A stretch of DNA of 64,000 nucleotides. Source: Trebonia sp963774945. GTDB taxonomy: Bacteria; Actinomycetota; Actinomycetes; Streptosporangiales; Streptosporangiaceae. A program made the position numbers and the translations under genes. Location: contig CAVZHA010000001.1 in assembly GCA_963774945.1 (NCBI GenBank), forward strand, positions 124,001 through 188,000. The letters run 5' to 3'. This document shows, one piece after another, positions 18,613 through 27,501 of this stretch. The notes beneath the pieces were generated by a model. The model made no database searches. It was not told the origin of the DNA and saw nothing but the letters and a program-made list of their open reading frames with translations. Numbering within the stretch: position 1 is the first letter of the stretch; each line of letters starts with the position of its first letter.

Positions 18613-19233
18613 ATGATCGACGAATTCGCGAAAGAGTACCTGCACGACGATCTGCGCTGGATCCGCGAGGCGATGCTGTGGAAGCTCGACGGGCTGTCGG
18701 AGTACGACGTCCGCCGTCCGCTGACCCCGACCGGGACTAACCTCCTCGGCCTGGTCAAGCACCTGACGACGTCGGAGGCCTGGTACTTCGGCGAGATCTT
18801 CGACCGGCCATGCCCCGAGCCGGTGCCGCGCTGGGACGGCGACGAGGCCGCGCTCAGCGCCAACATGTGGGCGGCCGCGGACGAGTCGCGGGCGGAGATC
18901 ACCGCCAGGTACCGGCGGGTGTGGGAGCACTCGGACGCGACCATCGACGCCCTCGCCATCGACGCCCCCGGGCACGTCCCGTGGTGGCCGCGTCCGGACG
19001 TGAAGCTGTTCAACATCCTGGTGCACGTGCTCACCGAGACCACCCGGCACGCCGGGCACGCGGACATCCTGCGCGAGCAAATCGACGGCCTGACCGGGGT
19101 GTCGGCCGAGGACTCGGATGAGCTGGGACGCGACGCGGCCTTCTGGGAGAGCCGGCGGGCGGAGATCGAGCGGGCCGCTCGGACGGCCGCGGCGGACGAG
19201 GCGGTCACGGCGATCGAAACGGTCGAGCCTTAA
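18613..19233 (+). CDS. DinB-fold (DUF664-like) protein
   Basis: A 206-residue four-helix-bundle protein of the DinB/YfiT-like superfamily. Expected metal-binding histidines are in LVKHLTTSEAWYFG and ETTRHAGHADILREQIDG, the two best conserved blocks of actinobacterial DUF664 proteins. Some relatives are thiol transferases using mycothiol or bacillithiol; whether this one is cannot be told. It stands alone on the plus strand. Not related to the DNA polymerase at 10627. Confidence 0.87.
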   Translation: MIDEFAKEYLHDDLRWIREAMLWKLDGLSEYDVRRPLTPTGTNLLGLVKHLTTSEAWYFGEIFDRPCPEPVPRWDGDEAALSANMWAAADESRAEITARYRRVWEHSDATIDALAIDAPGHVPWWPRPDVKLFNILVHVLTETTRHAGHADILREQIDGLTGVSAEDSDELGRDAAFWESRRAEIERAARTAAADEAVTAIETVEP

Positions 19234-19424
19234 CAGGCACGCCGGCGGATGGGCGCGGCGGCCGGCGGGGCCTGCCGGCCGCGTCCGGGGCGGCCGGGTG
19301 GGCTGGTCGGGGTCCGGGGCGGCCGGGTGGGCACGTCGGGTGGGCTGGTTAGGGGCCGGGGTGGGACGGCGCTGCCCGGCGACCGTCAGGGGGTCGCCGG
19401 GCAGCGAGGGGCAGAGCACCGGGG

Positions 19425-19586
19425 CTACTGGCGGGTGCGGCGCGGGCGGAACTTGATCCAGGCGACGATGGCGATGGCGACCAGCAGCCACGGGGAGAAT
19501 AGGAAGTGCAGGGCGAAGCCGAGGACGCTCAGGGCGATGAGGATGACGATGGCGGCGATGAGGGCGATGGCGAAGATGGCAGGCAT
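19425..19586 (-). CDS. Small hydrophobic membrane protein (53 aa)
   Basis: A short frame from ATG 19586 to TAG 19425. The product starts MPAIFAIALIAAIVIL, has one or two membrane spans (through FSPWLLVAIAIVAW) and ends with the basic tail KFRPRRTRQ. GGAGA lies about 9 bases upstream of the start. Similar tiny membrane proteins with an FRPRR-type tail are common in actinobacteria (from memory). Function unknown. Confidence 0.7.
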   Translation of the reverse strand: MPAIFAIALIAAIVILIALSVLGFALHFLFSPWLLVAIAIVAWIKFRPRRTRQ

Positions 19587-19741
19587 GTGAATCGGTCTCC
19601 GTTGAGTTCGGGTGCCCGCCCCGCGGGGTGTCCGCTGCGGCCGGGCTGATGCTTTAAGCCTGCCGCCGCAGGCCGTCGCGGTCGATCGGGATCAGCCCGG
19701 TTCTGACCCTGGTGTCCGCGCCGCGGGCATCAGGGTCTTCC

Positions 19742-20083
19742 CTACCAGCCCAGCTCGCGCAGGCGGTCGTCGTCGATGCCGAAGTAGTGCCCGACCTCAT
19801 GGATGACCGTCCGGCGGACCTGCTCGGTGACCTCGTCCTCGGTCCGGCAGATGGCGCAGATCGCCAGCCGGTAGATGGTGATGCGGTCGGGCAGGGCACC
19901 CGCGTACTGGGTGGTCCGGCTGGTGAGCGGGATGCCCTCGTAGAGCCCGAGCAGGCCGCGCGGCCCCGGGTTGTGCTCGACCAGGATGGCGACGTTGCTG
20001 ATCTGCCGCTTGAAGTTCTCCGGGAGCTCGTCCATCGCCTTGGCGACCATGTCTTCGAAGCGGTCGGGCTCAATGTCGATCAC
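19742..20083 (-). CDS. Zincin-like metallopeptidase family protein (DUF1025 type)
   Basis: A 113-residue protein starting at GTG 20083. It ends with the zinc site HEVGHYFGIDDDRLRELGW, the HExxHxxGxxD pattern of the small zincin family PF06262. The preceding ILVEHNPGPRGLLGLYEG and PDRITIYRLAI blocks are also characteristic. No peptidase activity is established for the family. Downstream of the DUF1684 gene on the same strand, separated by 55 bases. Confidence 0.87.
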   Translation of the reverse strand: MIDIEPDRFEDMVAKAMDELPENFKRQISNVAILVEHNPGPRGLLGLYEGIPLTSRTTQYAGALPDRITIYRLAICAICRTEDEVTEQVRRTVIHEVGHYFGIDDDRLRELGW

Positions 20084-20138
20084 CCGACCATTGTCACCCG
20101 GCGCCCCGGCAGGCCGGGGACGCCGGGCGCAGCGGGCG

Positions 20139-20963
20139 TCAGCCGTGCTCGTAGGGGATCTTCTCGCCCGCATCGACGGCGACCGGGAGCCGGTTCTCGG
20201 CCGGCGGCAGCGGGCAGGTCGCGAGCTCGGTGTAGGCGCACGGCAGGTTGACCGCGCGGTTGAAGTCAAGCACCAGCGTGCCGTCGGCGGCGGGCGACGG
20301 CAGTTGCAGTGAGCGGTTGGCGGCATACGTCGTCAGGCCGGAGGTCGCGTCGGTGAACAGGACCATCAGGGTGCCAGGACCGTGCCCGGGGAACGCGGTC
20401 AGGGTCAGGTGACGCCCGTCCAGGGTGAACTCCAGCTGCCCGGGCGCGTCGTAGACGTGCTCGAGGCCGTCGACGACCGAGCCGACCGCCGTCGGCCGCG
20501 GCTCGGCGAACGGGACGTAGCGCGCGGTCACCGCCCAGCGCGGGTCGGGCGCGTAGGCCGGCGTGCCGTGGAACGCGGTCCGCCGCGGATTGCCCGGGTG
20601 CCGGGGCCGGACGATGTCGTTGCCGCCGCGCCGGGCGACCTCGATCACCGCGTCTCCCCAGACCGCGTTCACGCCGCCCCGCTCGGGGATGACCCCGAAG
20701 GAGTGCCGCCCGTGTACCGGTGACCCGTCGATGACCAGCTCCTCGCCCTCGGCCAGGTCGACGACGACCCCGTCCGGACCGGTCGACCACTCGCCCGGCG
20801 CGTCCGGGAACCGCTGGGGGTCGTCGTCGAGCCAGTTCAGGCTGGTGATGGCCAGGAACCCGTGCGGGTCGGCCAGCCGCGCCTCTTGCCGGCCATGCCA
20901 GGCGCTCCACTCGGCGGCGAAGTCGTCGACGCCGGGGACGGCTTCACTGACAGATGCGGTCAT
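20139..20963 (-). CDS. DUF1684 domain protein
   Basis: A 274-residue cytoplasmic protein of unknown function. It opens with the family pattern EWSAWHGRQEARLADPHGFLA and SLNWLDDD and closes with the DUF1684 core DFNRAVNLPCAYTELATCPLPP. ATG 20963 is chosen over 20996 because AAGGAG sits 8 bases upstream. Lone gene, divergent from the nitroreductase gene. Confidence 0.85.
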   Translation of the reverse strand: MTASVSEAVPGVDDFAAEWSAWHGRQEARLADPHGFLAITSLNWLDDDPQRFPDAPGEWSTGPDGVVVDLAEGEELVIDGSPVHGRHSFGVIPERGGVNAVWGDAVIEVARRGGNDIVRPRHPGNPRRTAFHGTPAYAPDPRWAVTARYVPFAEPRPTAVGSVVDGLEHVYDAPGQLEFTLDGRHLTLTAFPGHGPGTLMVLFTDATSGLTTYAANRSLQLPSPAADGTLVLDFNRAVNLPCAYTELATCPLPPAENRLPVAVDAGEKIPYEHG

Positions 20964-21097
20964 GAACGTGCTCCTTCTGGAGGACTCGTCTCTCACTCTC
21001 TGCGAACCAAGGGGGGTGGCCGTCTATGCCCGAGATCCACCCATGTCTATCGTTAAAATAGTAATTTCGTGAGGCGACGATGAAGGGGAGCCACTCC

Positions 21098-21613
21098 ATG
21101 GAAACCTGGGACGCCATCCGTGCCCGGCGTAACGTCCGCAGCTACCGAACCGACCCGGTGCCGGCCGAGGACCTGGACCGGATTGCGGAGGCAGCCTGGC
21201 GGTCTCCCTCGGCGTCCAACCGGCAGCACTGGGATTTCATCATCGTCACCGACCCGGATCAGCTCCGCGCGCTGTCGACCGTCTGGCGCGGCGCGGGGCA
21301 CATCGCCGGCGCGGCCGCCGCGATCGCGCTGGTCGTCCCCGTCGTCGACGACGACCACACTCGCCTGGTCGATAGCTACGACCTCGGGCAGGCGACCTAC
21401 GCCATGATGATCGCCGCCGCCGACCTCGGCATCGGCACCGGCCATTCATCGGTCGGCGACCAGGAGCAGGCCCGCAAGATCCTCGGCGTGCCCGACGACC
21501 ACGACGTTGCCTACCTGCTGGGCGTGGGGTACCCGGCCGACCGCCCGCTGCGGCCCATCGTCAAGCCCAACCGTCGCCCCATCGACGAGGTCATCCGGCA
21601 CGGCCACTGGTAG
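21098..21613 (+). CDS. Nitroreductase-family FMN protein
   Basis: A 171-residue nitroreductase-fold enzyme. FMN-binding Arg residues are in RARRNVRSYR, the SPSASNRQHWDF segment binds the phosphate side, and DLGQATYAMMIAAADLGIGTG is the conserved central helix. ATG 21098 is preceded by GGGGAG; ATG 21080 would add six residues. Family members reduce nitro groups, quinones or flavins with NAD(P)H; the substrate is open. Confidence 0.85.
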   Translation: METWDAIRARRNVRSYRTDPVPAEDLDRIAEAAWRSPSASNRQHWDFIIVTDPDQLRALSTVWRGAGHIAGAAAAIALVVPVVDDDHTRLVDSYDLGQATYAMMIAAADLGIGTGHSSVGDQEQARKILGVPDDHDVAYLLGVGYPADRPLRPIVKPNRRPIDEVIRHGHW

Positions 21614-21830
21614 CCCCGGAGGACGTCACCACGGCCTCTGCAGCACGCAGGCCATCACAATCTTGCTCACCGTACTCGGGCGGTGAGCTGCGGCATTCTC
21701 CACCGGCCCGCACTGACCTTTAGACGCGGTATTGACCGGTATCTCACTCCGTGCATCAATGTGATCGGTAACAAATTTTCTGTTCGGTGTTGGCGACATT
21801 TCCCGCACCAGATAACAGAGGAGAACAGTG

Positions 21831-24221
21831 ATGCTCACTGCCGCGCGGCGAGTCGCCGGGTACGTGTCCGCCGCCGTCTGCCTGGTGCTGGCTTGCGTGG
21901 TCGCCGCCGCGCCGCAGGCGCACGCCGCGACCACCACCACCATCAGCGCCAACGGCGCCAGCGCGGGCCTGACGTTCGGCGGCATCGGCGCGATCAGCGG
22001 CGGCGGCGGCAACTCCCGGCTGCTGACCGACTATCCGGCCGCGCAGCAGCAGCAGATCCTGGACTACCTGTTCAAGCCCGATTACGGCGCGGACCTGCAG
22101 ATCCTCAAGGTGGAGATCGGCGGCGACACGAACTCGACCGATGGGTCGGAGTCCAGCATCGAGCACACGTCGGGCGCCATCAACTGCTCCAGCGGCTATG
22201 AGTGGTGGCTGATGGAGCAGGCCAAGGCGCTCGACCCCAGCATCAAGCTGTACGGGCTGGCCTGGGGCGCGCCGGGCTGGGTGGGCAGCACCTTCTGGAC
22301 CACCGCCACCATCAACTACCTGGTCAGCTGGCTGAACTGCGCGACCTCGCACGGCCTGACCATCAACTACCTCGGCGGCTGGAACGAGCGCGGCTACAAC
22401 ATTTCCTGGTACGAGCAGCTGCGGTCCACGCTGAACGCCGACGGCTACTCGGCCGTGCAGATCGTGGGGGCGGACAGCGACTGGTCGATCGCCACCGACA
22501 TCGCCGACAACCCGGCCTTCGCCAGCGCGGTCTCGATCATCGGCGTGCACTATCCCTGCACCGGCGGCGACGGCGGCAGCGCCGACACCTGCCCGGCCAA
22601 CGCCACCGCCGAGGGCACCGGCAAGCCGCTGTGGGCCAGCGAGAACGGGTCGCAGGACCTCAACGGGGGCGCGGGCGCGCTCATCCGGTCGATCGTCCGC
22701 GGCTACACCGACGCGGAGCTGACCGGGTACATCAACTGGCCGCTGATCGCGTCGATCTACCCGGACCTGCCCTACGACGACGACGGGCTGATGCTCGCCA
22801 ACCAGCCGTGGTCGGGCGCCTACAGCGTCGGCGAGAGCCTGTGGGCGACCGCCCAGGTCACCCAGTTCACCCAGCCGGGCTGGCAGTTCCTCAACGCGGG
22901 CTCCGGCTACCTGGGCGGCGCCGAGTCCAACGGCAGCTACGTCACGCTCAAGTCGACCGACGGCACCGACTACTCCACGATCATCGAGACCACCACCGCG
23001 ACCGCCGCCCAGACGGTCAACGTCAGCGTGTCGGGCGGGCTGTCGACCGGCGCCGTGCACGTGTGGTCGACCGACGTCAACGCGCCGACCGCCGCCAACA
23101 CCCTCGTGCAGCAGGCCAGCATCACCCCGGTCAACGGCGCCTACTCCCTCACCGTGCAGCCGGGCTATGTCTACACGCTGACCACCACCACCGGGCAGGG
23201 CAAGGGCACCGCGGCCGGCCCCGCCCAGAGCACACTGCCGCTGCCCTACTCCGACACGTTCGCCGGCGACACCGTCGGCCAGCAGCCGCGGTACCTGTCG
23301 CAGATGCAGGGCGCGTTCGAGATCGAGCCGTGCGCGGGCGGCCGGTCCGGCGACTGCCTCAAGCAGCAGGCGGCGACCGAGCCGGTCGAGTGGGACGACA
23401 ACGCCACCCCCTACACCATCGGCGGGAACCTGAGCTGGTCGAACTACACGGTCTCGGCCGACGCGATGATGGAGCAGGCGGGCGCGGTGCAGCTGCTCGG
23501 CCGGGTCGGCACCATGCAGCCGTTCGACCCGGCCGCCATCAATGACTACTACCTGCAGCTCAGCAACACCGGCGCCTGGTCGATCGTGCGCAACTCCACC
23601 AGCGGCACGCTGACGACCCTGGCCAGCGGCACGGTGACCGCGCCCGGCCTGGATACCTGGCAGCACCTGGCGCTGACCTTCAACGGCCACACGATCAGCG
23701 CCGCGATCAACGGGACCACGGTCGGCACCGTCACCGACTCGAGCTACGCGTCCGGCATGATCGGGCTCGGCACCTCCGGCTACCAGACCGACCAGTTCAG
23801 CGACCTGTCGACCACCCTGGTCGGCTCGGCCACGCCGACCGGCGAGGTCATCGCGGGCGACGACACGGCCGAGTGCATGGACGACAACGCCGGCTCGGCC
23901 GCCCCCGGCACCAAGGTGCAGATGTGGGACTGCAACGACAGCGCGACCTCGCAGCAGTGGACGATGGAGAGCAACGGGACCATCGGCATCAACGGCCAGT
24001 GCCTGGACATCACCGGCGCCAGCTCCGCCAACGGGACGCTGATCGAGGAGTGGACCTGCAACGGCGGCGCCAACCAGCAGTGGATCGCCGTCAACGGCGA
24101 GCTGGTCAACCCGGCCTCCGGGGGCTGCCTCGACGATCCCGGGTTCAACAAGACCGAGGGCACCCAACTGGACCTGTGGACCTGCAACGGCGGCGCCAAC
24201 CAGCAGTGGAGCGTGCCGTAG
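21831..24221 (+). CDS. Secreted GH59 galactocerebrosidase-like glycosidase with ricin-type lectin domain
   Basis: A secreted enzyme of about 796 residues. A signal peptide ends near AAAPQAHAA. The TIM-barrel of GH59 carries the acid/base Glu186 in GGWNERGYN and the nucleophile Glu271 in WASENGSQD. A beta-sandwich region follows (residues 400-520), then an LamG-like jelly roll, then a C-terminal ricin B/CBM13 lectin domain with repeated QQW motifs (SQQWTM, NQQWIA, NQQWSV). GTG 21828 and ATG 21831 are adjacent; AGAGGAGAACAG lies just upstream. GH59 enzymes remove galactose from beta-galactosides such as galactosylceramide. No transport or regulator gene is adjacent. Confidence 0.88.
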   Translation: MLTAARRVAGYVSAAVCLVLACVVAAAPQAHAATTTTISANGASAGLTFGGIGAISGGGGNSRLLTDYPAAQQQQILDYLFKPDYGADLQILKVEIGGDTNSTDGSESSIEHTSGAINCSSGYEWWLMEQAKALDPSIKLYGLAWGAPGWVGSTFWTTATINYLVSWLNCATSHGLTINYLGGWNERGYNISWYEQLRSTLNADGYSAVQIVGADSDWSIATDIADNPAFASAVSIIGVHYPCTGGDGGSADTCPANATAEGTGKPLWASENGSQDLNGGAGALIRSIVRGYTDAELTGYINWPLIASIYPDLPYDDDGLMLANQPWSGAYSVGESLWATAQVTQFTQPGWQFLNAGSGYLGGAESNGSYVTLKSTDGTDYSTIIETTTATAAQTVNVSVSGGLSTGAVHVWSTDVNAPTAANTLVQQASITPVNGAYSLTVQPGYVYTLTTTTGQGKGTAAGPAQSTLPLPYSDTFAGDTVGQQPRYLSQMQGAFEIEPCAGGRSGDCLKQQAATEPVEWDDNATPYTIGGNLSWSNYTVSADAMMEQAGAVQLLGRVGTMQPFDPAAINDYYLQLSNTGAWSIVRNSTSGTLTTLASGTVTAPGLDTWQHLALTFNGHTISAAINGTTVGTVTDSSYASGMIGLGTSGYQTDQFSDLSTTLVGSATPTGEVIAGDDTAECMDDNAGSAAPGTKVQMWDCNDSATSQQWTMESNGTIGINGQCLDITGASSANGTLIEEWTCNGGANQQWIAVNGELVNPASGGCLDDPGFNKTEGTQLDLWTCNGGANQQWSVP

Positions 24222-24233
24222 CCCGGCTCCGGG

Positions 24234-24854
24234 TCAGGACGCGGCCGGCCCGGCCGCGAGCGCGTCCCAGGCGGCCATCGCGCAGCCGATGACCGTTTCC
24301 AGCTCGGCCCGGCTGGCGCCGTCGCGGGCCTGGATGGACAATCCCTGCACGACCGTCGTGTAGTACCGGGCGATGGCGTCCACGCGGGCGGGCGAGACCA
24401 CCAGGTCGCCGTCGGCGACGCCGCGGGCGAGCCGGCCGGCGATCTCGGCCTGCATGGCGCGCCGCCCGCCGGCCAGGAACTCCCGGATCTCGTGGTTCTC
24501 CACCGCGCCGGTCGGCGCGGCCAGGATGAGCAGGCAGTAGTGCGGGTCGTCGGGCCGGGTGATCTCGTCGGCGGTGGCGCCGAGCATCGCCTCGATCGCG
24601 CCGCGCGCGGTCGGACGCTCCCGCAGCGCCCTCCTCGGCGGCTCGCCCCTGGTCGCCGCGTACAGGCCCATCGTCCGGCGGAACAGCTCGGCCTTGCTCC
24701 CGAAGGCGGCGTAGATGCTCGCGGAGGCGATCCCCATGGCCTCGACCAGGTCATTCATCGAGGTCCCCTCGTAGCCGCGTTCCCAGAACACGTCCAGCGC
24801 CTTGCGCAGCGCAGTGTCCGGGTCGAACGCGCGCGGCCTGCCGCGAGTAGCCAT
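24234..24854 (-). CDS. TetR-family regulator
   Basis: A 206-residue TetR protein. The HTH region is KALDVFWERGYEGTSMNDLVEAMG followed by the recognition helix SASIYAAFGSKAELFRR; the ligand domain resembles the TetR_C type of AcrR/YxaF-like proteins. ATG 24854 gives MATRGRPRAFDPDTAL, the usual N-terminus of this subgroup. Divergent from the quinone oxidoreductase, with operator-like repeats between them. Presumably represses that gene and itself. Confidence 0.88.
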   Translation of the reverse strand: MATRGRPRAFDPDTALRKALDVFWERGYEGTSMNDLVEAMGIASASIYAAFGSKAELFRRTMGLYAATRGEPPRRALRERPTARGAIEAMLGATADEITRPDDPHYCLLILAAPTGAVENHEIREFLAGGRRAMQAEIAGRLARGVADGDLVVSPARVDAIARYYTTVVQGLSIQARDGASRAELETVIGCAMAAWDALAAGPAAS

Positions 24855-24884
24855 CGGGACGCCCGTTCCTTTCTTTGCCGTTCG

Positions 24885-24975
24885 ATCAACTTTACCTTGA
24901 CACCGGCGAAGCCACCGTGTCACTATTTTTTTGTCGTTCGATAAATATTGTAAGCGTTCGAACAAAGCGATCCCC
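24885..24975. promoter_or_regulatory. Candidate TetR operator region between divergent genes
   Basis: Three GTTCGA boxes occur in the AT-richer gap: near 24882, 24944 and 24956. The last two enclose an AT-rich core (TAAATATTGTAAGC) and read partly as a dyad. This is the natural binding region for the adjacent TetR protein. Boxes are seen directly; function is inferred. Confidence 0.5.
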
Positions 24976-24994
24976 GACGAGAGAGCCGGTTCCG

Positions 24995-25993
24995 ATGATC
25001 ATTCCCGCCACCATGCGCGCCCTGCAGCAGACGTCGCTGGACGGCCCGCAGGACCTCCGCCTGATCACCGACGCGCCGGTGCCGACGCCCGGCCCGGACC
25101 AGGTGCTGATCCGCGTCACCGCGGCCGGCGTCAACTTCCTCGACATCTCCATGGCCCGCGGCACCTTCCCGAACGGCCCGCAGCCGCCGTACCTGGCGGG
25201 CTTCGAGGCGGCGGGCGAGATCGTCGCGGTCGGCGAGGCGGTGACCGGTCTTACGCCCGGCGTGCACGTGATCGGGGTCGCGATGGGAGGCGGCGCGTTC
25301 GCCGAGTACCTGGCGCTGCCCGCCGCAGGCGCGGTCCCGGTGCCGGCCGGCTGGACCGACGAGCAGGCCCTGGGGCTGGTCGTGAACTGGCCGACGGCGC
25401 TGGCGGCGCTCCGGCCGCTCGGGCGGCTCACGGCCGGCCAGACCGTGCTCATCCACGCCGCGGCGGGCGGGACCGGCCAGGCCGCGGTCACGATGGCGAG
25501 GCACTACGGGGCGACGGTGATCGCCACCGCCTCGGCCGCCAAGCACGAGACGCTGCGCGCGCTCGGCGCCGATCACATCCTCGACTCCCGCCGCCCCGAT
25601 CTGGCGGCCGAGGTGCTGCGGCTGACCTCCGGGGCCGGCGTCGACCTGGTGCTCGAGTCAGCCGGCGGCGCCACCTTCGAGGCCAGCCTGGCCGCCGCCA
25701 AGCGGGTCACCGGCCGGGTGGTCGTCTTCGGCGCGGTCGGCGGCGACGCCGCGATCACCAACTGGGAACTGGTCTACAAGCACCAGGTCCACCTCATCGG
25801 GCTGAACATCGGGGTGCTGATCGCGGCCGCGCCGCAGATCTTCGGCGAGGTCATGGGCGAGCTGTTCGCACTCATGGGAGCGGGGGTGCTCACCGCCGGC
25901 CGGCCCGCCGTCTACGATCTGGCGGACGGGCCGAAGGCGCTCGCGGAACTGGAAACGCGGGCCACCGTGGGCAAGCTGGCGCTGCTGACCTGA
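24995..25993 (+). CDS. NADPH:quinone oxidoreductase / zeta-crystallin-like dehydrogenase
   Basis: A 332-residue medium-chain reductase. The quinone-reductase signature is VTAAGVNFLDISMARG and the NADPH-binding glycine motif is HAAAGGTGQAAVTMARHYGA. Zinc-ligand residues of true alcohol dehydrogenases are absent, consistent with a zinc-free QOR. The start ATG 24995 gives MIIPATMRALQ. Divergent from and probably controlled by the TetR gene, a common arrangement for electrophile-detoxifying reductases. Confidence 0.88.
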   Translation: MIIPATMRALQQTSLDGPQDLRLITDAPVPTPGPDQVLIRVTAAGVNFLDISMARGTFPNGPQPPYLAGFEAAGEIVAVGEAVTGLTPGVHVIGVAMGGGAFAEYLALPAAGAVPVPAGWTDEQALGLVVNWPTALAALRPLGRLTAGQTVLIHAAAGGTGQAAVTMARHYGATVIATASAAKHETLRALGADHILDSRRPDLAAEVLRLTSGAGVDLVLESAGGATFEASLAAAKRVTGRVVVFGAVGGDAAITNWELVYKHQVHLIGLNIGVLIAAAPQIFGEVMGELFALMGAGVLTAGRPAVYDLADGPKALAELETRATVGKLALLT

Positions 25994-26046
25994 GCCGCCC
26001 GGGCCCGTTCGGACCAAAGATTTTCGAATTTCGGTCTTTGTCTGGG

Positions 26047-27501
26047 TCAGGTGGCGGGATGGGCGGACCTGACCCGGTCCTTGAGGCGGGCGAGATCGGC
26101 CGCCGGGTAGTGGCGGCCGGCCCGGATCACGGCGTCGATCTGGTGCAGGGCGGCGGCGGCGTCGACCGGGTTGGCGTGCAGCAGCACCAGATCGGCGTTC
26201 TTGCCGACGTCGACGGCGCCCATCCGCGAGCTGGCGCCCAGGAACTCGGCCGCGTCGCGGGTGGTCATCTGGAGGATGCGCAGCGGCGGGACCCCGGCCC
26301 GGGCGAGCTCGTCGAACTCGCGGTGCAGTGACGGCCCGGGGACCTCCCAGGCGGCGCCGACGGCGTCGCTGCCCGCCAGCATCTGCACCCCGCCGTCGTT
26401 GAAGATCTTGGTCATCCGCAGCAGCACCTCGTAGGCGGCGCGGAACGTCGCCCGCGACGGCGGCGGGAACTTCTTCACGAATGTGCTTTTCGCGCCCTGC
26501 CAGGTCTTGGTCGTCGACTCGGCCATGTACTGCAGGTCAGGGTCGGCGCTGAATTCGGGGGCGTCGCACAGGTACTGGGTCCGCAGCCGGATCAGGGTCG
26601 GCACCTGCCAGGTGCCGTCCTCGGCGAACTGCTCGGCCAGCTCGGCCGCCCGCTGCTCGCTGAACGTGTCCACCGCCTGCTGCAGGATCTCGACCTCGGC
26701 CGGGGTCGAGCGGTTGACCGGGTTGATCACCACCCGGCGGAGCACCCGCAGCAGGATGCGGTCCATGAACGGGAGCTTGACGGCGGGCAGCCGGGGCGCG
26801 GGCAGCCGGGCGATCGCCTCCGCCAGCGACACCTCGTCGGCGGAGCAGCCGGCGATGATCGTGAGGCCCGGGCCGAGGTGCTCGATCGCCCGGATGCCGG
26901 CCCTGGATGCCCGGGACACGTCGATTCCGGTCGGCAGGTGCCCGGCTACCGGGAGGCCGACCCGCCTCGCCTCCGCCACCGTCGGGAAGAAGACGTCCGG
27001 GGTGATCAGCGCGATCTTGATGAAGTCGGCCCCGGCGGCGGCCTGGTCGCGGACGGCGGTCATGGCGCCGGCGATCGTGCCGGCGTTCAGCGGCGTCAGC
27101 AGCGCGCCGGGCAGCGCCAGCAGGCCGGGCGAGTCGGGCGGCAGCGGCAGCGTGCCTGCCTCCCGTTGGCTGAGCAGCTGCGGGGAGCCGGCCATCTGGC
27201 GGAAGCCGGTGATGCCGCTGGCGAGCATGAGCTCCAGGCCGCCGGCCGGGTGCTTTTCGTTGAGCGGGTGCGCGTGCATGTCGAGCAGGCCGGGGATCAG
27301 GTACCGGCCCGATCCGTCGACGACCTCGGCGTCGGCTGCGATCGCCGCGATCGCGGGATCGGGGTCGGTCGTCGTGATCTCGGCGATCACGCCGTCGGCG
27401 ATGAACACGTCGAGCCCGGGCGCCAGTGCGCCGTCGCGGGTGTCGACGACGGTCACGTTCCGCAGCAGCAGCGGACGGCCGCCTGATGGCGGCGCGGTCA
27501 T
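26047..27501 (-). CDS. Amidohydrolase-family metal-dependent hydrolase
   Basis: A 484-residue amidohydrolase. Metal ligands are visible as HAH in LLDMHAHPL, GHLPTGI, EHLGPG and the Asp in AGSDAVG; the C-terminal strand returns with GKNADLVLLHANP. The substrate class (imidazolonepropionase/prolidase-like branch) cannot be narrowed. It is the last gene of the FAH-dioxygenase-synthetase operon: its start ATG 27501 overlaps the preceding stop by 4 bases. Confidence 0.86.
   Translation of the reverse strand: MTAPPSGGRPLLLRNVTVVDTRDGALAPGLDVFIADGVIAEITTTDPDPAIAAIAADAEVVDGSGRYLIPGLLDMHAHPLNEKHPAGGLELMLASGITGFRQMAGSPQLLSQREAGTLPLPPDSPGLLALPGALLTPLNAGTIAGAMTAVRDQAAAGADFIKIALITPDVFFPTVAEARRVGLPVAGHLPTGIDVSRASRAGIRAIEHLGPGLTIIAGCSADEVSLAEAIARLPAPRLPAVKLPFMDRILLRVLRRVVINPVNRSTPAEVEILQQAVDTFSEQRAAELAEQFAEDGTWQVPTLIRLRTQYLCDAPEFSADPDLQYMAESTTKTWQGAKSTFVKKFPPPSRATFRAAYEVLLRMTKIFNDGGVQMLAGSDAVGAAWEVPGPSLHREFDELARAGVPPLRILQMTTRDAAEFLGASSRMGAVDVGKNADLVLLHANPVDAAAALHQIDAVIRAGRHYPAADLARLKDRVRSAHPAT

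Noticed and set aside
21756..24167. 803-codon open frame opposite the GH59 gene
   Set aside because: Mirror frame of a conserved secreted enzyme; product has no signal or domain and strong codon-shadow composition.
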